From JAICXG01 sp963801255 (GTDB taxonomy: Bacteria > Verrucomicrobiota > Verrucomicrobiia > Chthoniobacterales > UBA10450), in NCBI GenBank assembly GCA_963801255.1, contig CAWDEC010000006.1, positions 682,001-746,000 on the forward strand: a stretch of DNA of 64,000 nucleotides, in the 5' to 3' direction. Position numbers and translations under genes: made by a program. The first letter of the stretch is position 1; every line of letters begins with the position of its first letter. This document shows positions 6,414-14,160 of this stretch, one piece after another. The notes beneath the pieces were generated by a model. It had not been told where the DNA came from. It saw only the letters and a program-made list of their open reading frames with translations, and did not search any database.

Positions 6414-8813
6414 TTAGGCAAATCGCCGCTGTTGCGTCGCGAGCAGGGGCGGGAAATCGAGGACCGTGGGCGAGGCGGTTAGTTGCACAAGTCGCGTTGC
6501 GGCCTCCTTTAGTTCGCGCCAACGGGGCCAATCCAAGTCGGGCGCGGCAGTGATGTGACGCAAAAGACTGCGCCATTCCATGATTGCGCGTTCGATGTCG
6601 CCGTGACGCAACGATTCAGAGGTAAGTTTGCCGCGCCCGGTAGCGTTCGTCACCAGCTCCCGAATGACCTCCGACGCCCCCGCGCCGTAGTGCACAGGCA
6701 CGCCCATCTCGAGGTAGCCGGGATGATCGGCTCGTTCATAAACGGTTTGGCAAAGCGCGCCCAGCCGGCCGCCTAACGGCGAATCGTCACCGGCAAAGCG
6801 GTGACCAGCGCGCAGATTGCCAAGATCGAAAATGAGATCATCAATCCCGTAGCTCTCGTTCTCGAGTGCGGCGGCGATGGCCAGACCTTCGCCGGCCTGG
6901 AAAAAACCAAAGACGAGTCCGCGGCGCGTTGGTCTTCCATCGGCCTCGACCAGTCCAAGACGTCGCCAGGCAAAAGCGGGCGAGGCGACAATTTCGGCGC
7001 TCTGATCGTGCTCCAGTTGATCGCAACCGCGGCAGACGATCGGCAACGCTTCGTGCTGTGGGGGATCAGCAAGCGCCTGGCCTAACGAATCGCGATAGGC
7101 CCGCGCCTTTACGTCAGAAAAATCGACTTGGGCTGACAAGAGATTGCCGCGTCTGACGAATTCCAGGACCACTCCACCCCCGCTCCACTGTGGCATGAGC
7201 GCCTTCACCTGTGCCCTCAATTCCGGCTCCGCCAGCGATTTGCTCTGGAGAACCTTACGCAGCGGTTTGACCAGTTGTAGCTCCTTCCGGCCGGCGAGCA
7301 CGGTGGCGAGAGGCAATTCGCGCCCATAGATTTTCTTTGCCCGTAGACGACACAGGTTCCCGAAAGGAAAACGATCGAGGGTGCGCGCCAGACGCAACGC
7401 GGGCAACCAACGCTCGCCGTCACGCAAGAGCACTTCGCCTAACGAAACCTCAATCGGCTCTCCACGCGTTTCCCATTGCTCCTGGCTATTCAGGATTTCG
7501 ACGATCGGTCGTCTGACGAATCGTGCTCGTTCGGCATCGACCCAAAGCCCGCAAGGTCGTACGCCGGTCGCGAGAGAATGTTCCACGCCAAGCGGCACCT
7601 TCTGCGCGCTGAAAAGCGAGCGGCTCAACTCAACCGCGGCGGTGAAAGGCTCTTCGCTCCGCTCGGCCGCGCCACGCATGACGCTGATCAGGCTCGGCCA
7701 GTCGACTTGGGTCGCGCGTTTCAGCTGCCGCGGCCGGGCGAAGCTCAGGCGCGGTTGATCGGGCGTGAAAAGAATAAAGCCGGTGTCGTCGAGTCCGCGG
7801 CGTCCCGCGCGGCCGAACATTTGCAAGAGTTCATCCGGCTGCACCTGACGTTCGAAGTTTCCCGCGAAGTAACGCGTATCGGTGACGAGGACGGAGCGCA
7901 TGGAAAAGTTGATTCCAGCCGCCAGGCCCATGGTCGCGACGACCACGTTGAGCTGGCCGTTTTTGGCCAGCGGTTCAATCAAACCGGCGCGGGCCGCATA
8001 GCTCAAACCGCTGTGGTGATAAGCAACTCGGTTACGCAGAAGCTTCGTCAGGTATTTGCCGGCGAGAGCTTCCTGTTCGCGCGAAAGCGGCAGCGGATCA
8101 CGCACCGGCACCACGTTCGCGATCGCTTGCGCCATCTCTTCGGTCGCATTGCGTCGCGGCGCGAAAACCAGGATGGGCGCGAATCCACCATGCAGGGCGC
8201 GCGCGATCATGCGCGGCCAAAATTCGCGGGTGCGCGCAAAACCGGCGTCCGGAAGGGCGCGCAAATCGATCTCATGTTGTGGCACGGGTCGCTGATCATG
8301 CCTAACGAGAAGGGCATCGCGGTCAATTCGCCGCAGCCATTCCACCACGTCCTGGGGGTTATTTACGCTCCCGCTGAGCAGGAGCAGCTGAGTGCCAGGC
8401 GGGGCGAGGGCAAGCGCCAGCTCGTAATGCACTCCACGCACTGGATCGGCGATGAGTTGATATTCATCGACCACGAGCAGCTGCGGCCCTTCGCGGCGGA
8501 GAAATCGCGCGCGCTGGGTCTCGAGCGTGGCGACAAGAACTTTTGCCTCTAGATTGATCGCAAGATCACCAGTGGCGATGCCAACGTCCCAGCCGCGCGC
8601 GCGCCATTCGGTCAGCTTGTCATTTGCCAGAGCGCGGGTCGGAACGGTGAATACGGCCTGACCTTTGAGCGACGAGTAAAGCAGCTCAAAGATGTAAGTT
8701 TTCCCCGCACCCGTAGGAGCGTGCACGACGACGTCTTTGCCGGATTGAAGGGCGCGCACGGCTTCCTGCTGCCAGAGATCGGGCACAACCAAATTGATCT
8801 CCAGTCCACGCAT
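6414..8813 (-). CDS. Ski2-like superfamily 2 helicase
   Basis: A 799-residue SF2 ATPase. Motif I is HAPTGAGKTY (about 31-40). Motif II reads DEYQ at 116-119 instead of DEVH/DEAH. Motif III is SGS. The second RecA domain has AYHHSGLSYAARAGLIEPLAKNG-type and ATMGLAAGINF motifs, then QMFGRAGRRGLDDTG (motif VI). The long C-terminal half (about 400-799) is not clearly assigned; a lone pair IVCRGCDQ is a weak zinc-ligand candidate. The layout fits Ski2/Hel308-type helicases acting on RNA or branched DNA. The stop TAA lies within a CCTAACGA site at 6411-6418. It sits between a 3D-domain lipoprotein gene and aguA on one strand. Confidence 0.85.
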   Translation of the reverse strand: MRGLEINLVVPDLWQQEAVRALQSGKDVVVHAPTGAGKTYIFELLYSSLKGQAVFTVPTRALANDKLTEWRARGWDVGIATGDLAINLEAKVLVATLETQRARFLRREGPQLLVVDEYQLIADPVRGVHYELALALAPPGTQLLLLSGSVNNPQDVVEWLRRIDRDALLVRHDQRPVPQHEIDLRALPDAGFARTREFWPRMIARALHGGFAPILVFAPRRNATEEMAQAIANVVPVRDPLPLSREQEALAGKYLTKLLRNRVAYHHSGLSYAARAGLIEPLAKNGQLNVVVATMGLAAGINFSMRSVLVTDTRYFAGNFERQVQPDELLQMFGRAGRRGLDDTGFILFTPDQPRLSFARPRQLKRATQVDWPSLISVMRGAAERSEEPFTAAVELSRSLFSAQKVPLGVEHSLATGVRPCGLWVDAERARFVRRPIVEILNSQEQWETRGEPIEVSLGEVLLRDGERWLPALRLARTLDRFPFGNLCRLRAKKIYGRELPLATVLAGRKELQLVKPLRKVLQSKSLAEPELRAQVKALMPQWSGGGVVLEFVRRGNLLSAQVDFSDVKARAYRDSLGQALADPPQHEALPIVCRGCDQLEHDQSAEIVASPAFAWRRLGLVEADGRPTRRGLVFGFFQAGEGLAIAAALENESYGIDDLIFDLGNLRAGHRFAGDDSPLGGRLGALCQTVYERADHPGYLEMGVPVHYGAGASEVIRELVTNATGRGKLTSESLRHGDIERAIMEWRSLLRHITAAPDLDWPRWRELKEAATRLVQLTASPTVLDFPPLLATQQRRFA

Positions 8814-8886
8814 GTCGATGCAAGATGGAGGCAGGGACCGGCGATTGGCAACCGGCGCGGCGTTTCAACCGCTTCTTCAGGACTGG

Positions 8887-9537
8887 CTAGTCCAGGGCCG
8901 CCGCGGCGCGTTCGTGTCCCTCGAGTTCGAGGACCATTCGCCGGATGTGACGATACTTCGTGTGCCGTGCGAGCCGACGCAGGCTTTCGGCCGGATCACC
9001 CCACTGCACGATTTGAATCATTTCCCGCCGCACGCCCCAGCCATTCATGTCGCTCGGCGTTGCCATGTAGAGGTCGATGGTGTTTCGACCCGACAGAGCC
9101 CAGCCGTAATCCTCGACACGATAAAGTTGTCCGGTCGAGACAACGCGAAAGATGGTTCCGGCCGGCCAGCGCGACCAGTCCGCCGCTGCGCTGCCGTAGA
9201 CTTGGCGCGAAAAATTATCGCGCAGAAAAGGCTGCGATCCGGAGATGTAGGCGACCTGCTGATAGTCTGCTTCAGAACCGCTCAGGCTTTGGTCCCGCGT
9301 CAGTGGCATGGCACGCGGAACGACTGGCGGTGGCGCGGCGTGCAATACGCTGCCGAGCGCTGTGCGGTTACCATATTGCTCGTGATCGCTCTCTGTGTGC
9401 GTATAGGCGGTGGTGCGAACAACCTGAAAATCGGCTCGGCCGAGCGGGGGTTCATAAGCGGGAAGATGACGACCCGTGCTACACGCTCCTAATGTGAGCG
9501 CGCTGGCGGTGGCGAGCAGAGCAGGATGAAAACGCAT
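8887..9537 (-). CDS. Lipoprotein with 3D (RlpA-like double-psi barrel) domain
   Basis: A 216-residue exported lipoprotein: MRFHPALLATASALTLGACS has a short signal peptide with lipobox LGAC, so Cys19 would be lipidated. The middle has TAYTHTESDHEQYGNRTALG. Residues 140-185 carry the 3D segment with AGTIFRVV, YRVEDYGWAL and NTIDLYMA, whose aspartates are the catalytic ones in lytic transglycosylases of this fold (MltA/RlpA type). A role in peptidoglycan cleavage in the envelope is likely but unproved. It is divergent from kbl, with a 151-base region holding two DnaA-box-like sequences between them. Confidence 0.8.
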   Translation of the reverse strand: MRFHPALLATASALTLGACSTGRHLPAYEPPLGRADFQVVRTTAYTHTESDHEQYGNRTALGSVLHAAPPPVVPRAMPLTRDQSLSGSEADYQQVAYISGSQPFLRDNFSRQVYGSAAADWSRWPAGTIFRVVSTGQLYRVEDYGWALSGRNTIDLYMATPSDMNGWGVRREMIQIVQWGDPAESLRRLARHTKYRHIRRMVLELEGHERAAAALD

Positions 9538-9555
9538 GCCTCCTGAATCGGAAAG

Positions 9556-9574
9556 TTATTAACAGTTATTCACA
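9556..9574 (+). other. Two adjacent DnaA-box-like nonamers
   Basis: TTATTAACA (9556-9564) and TTATTCACA (9566-9574) lie one base apart in the divergent region upstream of kbl. The second fits the TTATNCACA consensus exactly and the first differs at one base. They could be a small DnaA-responsive regulatory site. There is no dnaA, dnaN, AT-rich unwinding element or further box cluster here, so this is not presented as an origin. Confidence 0.25.
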
Positions 9575-9688
9575 AGCTCGACAAGTCGCTCTTTTCTGAA
9601 CTGCGATGCTTTGGACGAGAGGCGCTTGCCGTTTCTTCACTCGCAGCCTGATCTACCCACACGTTGGAACGGTATGCTACCGTGGGCC

Positions 9689-10870
9689 ATGCTCGCGAAA
9701 GTAGCCGATCAGATCACATCCACTCTCGAAGAAATCAAAGCCCAGGGTTTGTATAAGACCGAGCGTATCATCACCGGCCCGCAGAATGCCGAGATCCCGA
9801 TTGCAGATGGGCGGCGCGTGATCAATCTCTGTGCAAACAATTATCTGGGCCTGGCAGATCATCCCGCCTTGATCGCGGCGGCGAAGGAAGCGCTCGATTC
9901 CCATGGCTTCGGCATGGCCAGTGTGCGTTTTATTTGCGGAACGCAGGATATTCACAAAGCACTGGAAGCGTCTTTGACGACGTTTCTCGGAACCGAAGAT
10001 ACGATCCTTTATCCCTCCTGCTTCGACGCCAACGGAGGGCTCTTCGAGACTTTGTTAGGCGAAGAGGACGCGATCATTTCCGACGAACTCAATCATGCCT
10101 CGATTATTGACGGCATTCGCCTCTGCAAAGCCCGACGTTATCGCTACAAGAACTGCGACATGGGCGATCTCGAGAAGCAGCTCGAAGCGGCCCGGGATGC
10201 GCGCTTCCGTCTGATCGCGACTGACGGCGTCTTCTCCATGGACGGCACGATCGCAAACCTGAAAGGCATCTGCGACCTCGCGGAAAAATACAGTGCCATG
10301 GTCATGGTCGACGACGCGCATGCGGCCGGGTTTATCGGCCAGACAGGTCGTGGCACCCCGGAACATTGCGGCGTGCAAGGACGGGTAGATGTGATCACAG
10401 GAACGTTAGGCAAGGCGCTGGGTGGCGCGAGCGGCGGCTATACGAGCGGGCGCAAGGAAATCGTCGCGCTCCTGCGGCAACGCTCACGACCCTATCTTTT
10501 TTCCAACACCGTTGCGCCGCCCATCGTGGCCGCCTCGCTTAAAGCGCTCGAGTTACTGAGCAGTTCCACGGAGCTGCGCGACAAGCTGGAAGAGAATACA
10601 AAATACTTTCGCGCTGCCCTAACGAGTAAAGGATTGAGCATCAAGCCGGGCACTCATCCGATCGTTCCGATCATGCTGGGTGATGCCGCGCTTTCCCAGA
10701 AATTCGCGGCGCGCATGCTGGAGAAAGGCGTTTATGTCATTGGCTTCTTCTATCCGGTCGTGCCCCACGGCACGGCACGCGTTCGCACCCAGGTCTCGGC
10801 CGCGCACAGCCGTGAGGAGTTAGAGCGTGCCGTCAACGCTTTTGCCGAGACAGACCAGGAGTTGAAATAG
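9689..10870 (+). CDS. kbl: Glycine C-acetyltransferase (2-amino-3-ketobutyrate CoA ligase)
   Basis: A PLP enzyme that cleaves 2-amino-3-ketobutyrate with CoA to glycine and acetyl-CoA, the second step of threonine breakdown. The 393 residues align along their whole length with E. coli Kbl (398): LCANNYLGLADHP, HGFGMASVRFICGTQD, YPSCFDANGG, DELNHASIIDG, DDAHAAGF, and ITGTLGKALGGASGG with the PLP lysine at about residue 242. I chose ATG 9689 (MLAKVADQITSTLEEIKAQG) to match the family; an ATG at 9611 would add 26 residues. No threonine dehydrogenase gene is adjacent. A CCTAACGA site at 10618 encodes Leu-Thr. Confidence 0.96.
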   Translation: MLAKVADQITSTLEEIKAQGLYKTERIITGPQNAEIPIADGRRVINLCANNYLGLADHPALIAAAKEALDSHGFGMASVRFICGTQDIHKALEASLTTFLGTEDTILYPSCFDANGGLFETLLGEEDAIISDELNHASIIDGIRLCKARRYRYKNCDMGDLEKQLEAARDARFRLIATDGVFSMDGTIANLKGICDLAEKYSAMVMVDDAHAAGFIGQTGRGTPEHCGVQGRVDVITGTLGKALGGASGGYTSGRKEIVALLRQRSRPYLFSNTVAPPIVAASLKALELLSSSTELRDKLEENTKYFRAALTSKGLSIKPGTHPIVPIMLGDAALSQKFAARMLEKGVYVIGFFYPVVPHGTARVRTQVSAAHSREELERAVNAFAETDQELK

Positions 10871-10954
10871 GGCGACGTCCTGAGGACGGCTAAGCACGAC
10901 AAAGCAATTTTTGTAGCTTTAGCTTGGACGATTACGTCGCGAGGTTTGAAGAGT

Positions 10955-12145
10955 TCACTCACCCTCATGCAGGGCGATGCTGGCGCCGACCCAGGTTTTT
11001 TCCTTGTTGAAGTCGACTCCCATCATCTTGCCCTGGCTCATGCGGACGAGGTTGTTTACCAGAGTTGGCTCGCCTCCTTCGGGCCAGAGAAACATCATCC
11101 GGATCTCGGCCTTCGAGCGCCGCCCATCGATGGTCTGGATACACTCGGCGTACTGCACCTTCTTCTGCAAAATCCAACTGTGCGGAGAATCGAGCGCAGC
11201 AAGTTTTTCCAGGGTCGGTTCCATCTCGACGCCAAGTCCGGCGAAGGAATAGAGCGGCTTGAGGACGTAGTTGTCGAGCGACTCACCCGGCGGAAACTCG
11301 TCGGCAAAAAACGCAGGCGCGGTGTGCGCGCTCCTGAGGAAGGGTAGCGAATGCTTACTGATCCGAAAATACCAGTTGGGATGCCCGGCCCAGCTGACGT
11401 CGAGGTCGTCTTTGAAATCGAATCCGGGCGTAATGTCCGGTCGACGGAGAAGCTCGTCAAAAATGACGCGGTTGTAAATTCGTTCGATGCGCACTTCGCG
11501 CCCGTCGCGTTCGTAAAAGAGTTGGTGGCCGCGCTGTCTTATCTTCGTTAGGCAAACCGGCCGGACACCAATCAGCGTTTCGGTACAGGCAAAATCGATC
11601 CGCGTCTTTTGTTTTTCCGGCTCGATTTCGAGCAGGATAACATTCTCCGGATCCGAGCGGCCAATAATCACCTCCCGCAGAAGTGAGAGATAGCTCTCGT
11701 CTTTCAAGCCACTGAACGCCGAGGTCCAATTACGCGGGATGCTCGAGAAGGCCTGACGAATGCAGCCGAGGAGAAGAAGCTGAAATCCATAGAGACTCGG
11801 GAAAGCCTGAAGCTCGATCAAACGCGGCGTGAGCCGACCCTCCGATTCGCAAATGCCGAAATCCACGACGAGGAAGTTGGGATGTGTTGGTTCGTTAGGC
11901 ACCTCCAGACCGGCCGGGATGGCGTCGGCCGCATGCCTGGCAAACTCAGGTGTGCGGGTTTGCCTAACGAGCTCGTGCGCGGCCCCAACGACTTCGCCGG
12001 CGAATTCCCGCGTGAGAAAGACCGGCGTCTCAGCGATGCGGAAATCGGCGGGCCAGCGCTCGCTGCTTTGCACGCAACGGACCAGGGCTTCGTATTTCTC
12101 GGGCGAGAAATCGGCATTGAAGCGGGCGCGTTGAACTGGATCCAT
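10955..12145 (-). CDS. Conserved protein of unknown function, possibly ATP-grasp-like
   Basis: A 396-residue cytoplasmic protein I do not recognise by name. Late segments look like an ATP-grasp core: LKPLYSFAGLGVEMEPT (a lysine plus Gly-rich loop), SWILQKKVQYAECIQT, AEIRMMFLW and NLVRMSQGKMMGVDFN, an order reminiscent of glutathionylspermidine-synthase-like or circularly permuted ATP-grasp ligases. The N-terminal half has VVDFGICESEGRLTPRLIELQ. If so, it would be an amide- or peptide-bond-forming ligase. I prefer ATG 12145 (MDPVQRARFNADFSPEKYEA); an upstream ATG adds 15 residues. It follows metF by 84 bases on the same strand. Three CCTAACGA sites lie within it. Confidence 0.6.
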   Translation of the reverse strand: MDPVQRARFNADFSPEKYEALVRCVQSSERWPADFRIAETPVFLTREFAGEVVGAAHELVRQTRTPEFARHAADAIPAGLEVPNEPTHPNFLVVDFGICESEGRLTPRLIELQAFPSLYGFQLLLLGCIRQAFSSIPRNWTSAFSGLKDESYLSLLREVIIGRSDPENVILLEIEPEKQKTRIDFACTETLIGVRPVCLTKIRQRGHQLFYERDGREVRIERIYNRVIFDELLRRPDITPGFDFKDDLDVSWAGHPNWYFRISKHSLPFLRSAHTAPAFFADEFPPGESLDNYVLKPLYSFAGLGVEMEPTLEKLAALDSPHSWILQKKVQYAECIQTIDGRRSKAEIRMMFLWPEGGEPTLVNNLVRMSQGKMMGVDFNKEKTWVGASIALHEGE

Positions 12146-12229
12146 GGGCCCAGACCATGGCACAAACCGGCGCGCACAACAAAACTGCACCGCTTTGTTT
12201 TGGAACGAAGGGAATCCTTAACTGGCTGA

Positions 12230-13168
12230 CTAAGAAACCTGACTCTGTGTCACTGGCGGTGCGCCTTTGCGCCGGCGCGGAATACCGAGGCTATCGAAGA
12301 TGATGCGCGTCGCGTCAGAGCGATTCAACGTATAGAAATGGATGCCTGCAACATCGTTGTCGAGCAGGTCATGGCATTGTTCGAGCGCGAAGTGGACACC
12401 TACGCGACTCACCATTGCGGGATCTTTGTCGCAGCGCTGAAGTGCTCGCAGAAGCCGAGCAGGAAAACGCGCGCCTCCCGCCAGCTCGGCGATTCGTTTA
12501 AATCCGCTGATCGACGTGATCGGCATGATGCCGGCAATGACCGGAACGTGAATATCAGCCAGCAGACAGCGTTCGCGGAAATCGAGAAAGTCGCGATTAT
12601 CGAAAAAAAGCTGGGTGACGATGTAGTCGGCGCCGGCATCGACTTTCGCTTTCAGATGGTCCATCTCCACGAGGCGGTTGGGTGTTGCGGGATGACCTTC
12701 GGGGAAGCCTGCCACGCCAATGCCGAAGCCGCGCGGATCCGGATGCGCGCCGGTTCCGTTAAAGCGGTGAATGAATCTTACAAGGTCGATCGCGTGCTGG
12801 AATGCGTCGGCCGACTTATCGTAGACCATCCCGCGCGGCGGATCCCCGCCAAGGGCGAGAATGTTACTAATACCCGACTGCGCATAACGGGTGAGGATGC
12901 CGTCGATCTCGGCCTCCGTGTGACATACACAGGTCAGGTGCGGGATAGGGTTGAGCTTGGTGGTGTTTTTGATGCGCTCCACCAGGTCGTGGGTCAGCTC
13001 GCGCGTCGAGCCACCGGCACCGTAGGTGACGCTGACGAAATGCGGCATGTACTCCTCCAGCTCGCGGATCGTTTGGTAGAGAGTCTCGGCGGCTTCAGGT
13101 GTCTTCGGCGGAAAGAACTCGAAGGAAAACGTCGGCGGATCCTGCCGCATGATGTCGGTGATATGCAT
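12230..13168 (-). CDS. metF: 5,10-methylenetetrahydrofolate reductase
   Basis: Flavoenzyme that reduces methylene-THF to methyl-THF for methionine synthesis. The 312-residue length and motifs are standard: FSFEFFPPKT near the N-terminus, FVSVTYGAGGSTR, HLTCVCHTEAEI, ILALGGDPPRG, AGFPEGHP, ADYIVTQLFFD and PVIAGIMPI. It is 70 bases downstream of surE and upstream of the unknown ATP-grasp-like gene on the same strand, so an operon is likely. No SAM or cobalamin riboswitch is evident in the 70-base gap. Confidence 0.97.
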   Translation of the reverse strand: MHITDIMRQDPPTFSFEFFPPKTPEAAETLYQTIRELEEYMPHFVSVTYGAGGSTRELTHDLVERIKNTTKLNPIPHLTCVCHTEAEIDGILTRYAQSGISNILALGGDPPRGMVYDKSADAFQHAIDLVRFIHRFNGTGAHPDPRGFGIGVAGFPEGHPATPNRLVEMDHLKAKVDAGADYIVTQLFFDNRDFLDFRERCLLADIHVPVIAGIMPITSISGFKRIAELAGGARFPARLLRALQRCDKDPAMVSRVGVHFALEQCHDLLDNDVAGIHFYTLNRSDATRIIFDSLGIPRRRKGAPPVTQSQVS

Positions 13169-13238
13169 GGCTACTCAGAAGACAATTCTAGCATTTTTCG
13201 CGCGATGCCGCTTGCAGCCGGCGATTGACGTCGTGGCC

Positions 13239-13928
13239 TCAGAGAAGCCGCACTTCGGTGACGGCAATGTTTCCGGCAAAGCAAACGTCCACGTCCGCGC
13301 CTGGCGTACGTCCACGCAGGTTATAGTCGCCGGCGTAATAGAGCCCACTCTCCTCTTCGTGACGGTAGTTGAGCGGCAGCGGTTTCGGATCGAGTGGACA
13401 CCAAAGGACCTCCGGATCAGCTGCGTCGGGAGCGAGCAGCGGAAGGTTCACGTTATAAAAAACCCCACGATCGATTCGCTTTTCCAGCAGCTCACGCAGA
13501 ATCGGAGCGATCCATCGTTGCGCGCGTGCCCAATCAAACTCAACGCCGCTCTTTCGATAATGCGAGAAGGCGATGCCGGGCCAACCATGCAAAAGCGCTT
13601 CGCGAACGGCTGCCACTGTGCCCGAATACCAGACGTCGGCGCCAAGATTGGCACCGTGATTGATTCCACTCAGAACCCATTTCGCCTCTGGCACGAGATG
13701 AAGAAGGCCGAGCCGCGTGCAATCGGCCGGCGTGCCATGGATGGCGAAACACTCTTCACCCCGCGGCTCGATCCGCACGCCTTCATGCCATGTGACGGAA
13801 TGACTTACACCCGACTGCGGGGCGGCCGGTGCGACCACGATCGGGTCGCCTAACAAACGGGCTGCGGCGAGGAGCGCTTGCAACCCGGCAGCTTCGATCC
13901 CGTCGTCATTCGTCACGAGAAATTTCAC
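13239..13928 (-). CDS. surE: 5'-nucleotidase SurE
   Basis: A stationary-phase survival phosphatase acting on nucleoside 5'-monophosphates. It has 229 residues and the full SurE signature: VTNDDGIEA with metal-binding Asp8 and Asp9, APAAPQSGVSHSVT, SGINHGANLG at about 92-101, and the YSGTVAAVREAL helix. The C-terminus ends with NIAVTEVRLL. It heads the surE-metF run. A CCTAACGA site at 13988 lies 60 bases upstream of the start, in the divergent region shared with the patatin gene. Confidence 0.95.
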   Translation of the reverse strand: MKFLVTNDDGIEAAGLQALLAAARLLGDPIVVAPAAPQSGVSHSVTWHEGVRIEPRGEECFAIHGTPADCTRLGLLHLVPEAKWVLSGINHGANLGADVWYSGTVAAVREALLHGWPGIAFSHYRKSGVEFDWARAQRWIAPILRELLEKRIDRGVFYNVNLPLLAPDAADPEVLWCPLDPKPLPLNYRHEEESGLYYAGDYNLRGRTPGADVDVCFAGNIAVTEVRLL

Positions 13929-14160
13929 CAGGGGCGAAAAGGTAGCCCGTCGAACGGCAAAGGCCAGCGGAGCGAAGGCGACTCCATTCGTTAGGCGTCG
14001 TTTTCAACGAACTTGTTCGAACGCGCGAGCGCGCCGGATGTGCAACCTATTTGTTGAATATAGAATGTTCTTGATTCCGACGGGGCAGGTCTGGCCAGAA
14101 TCAGCTTGTTGCGCGAGGCACAGAGAGCTAAGACGGGCAACAGAGAGAAGGGAAAGACCG

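Noticed and set aside
7476..8552. 358-codon open frame on the plus strand
   Set aside because: Antisense to the helicase, whose motifs are clear; no recognisable domain.
9538..9688. Replication origin
   Set aside because: Only two DnaA-like boxes, no dnaA/dnaN/gyrB and no AT-rich block.
12338..13228. 296-codon open frame on the plus strand
   Set aside because: Antisense to metF; no start signal and no domain.
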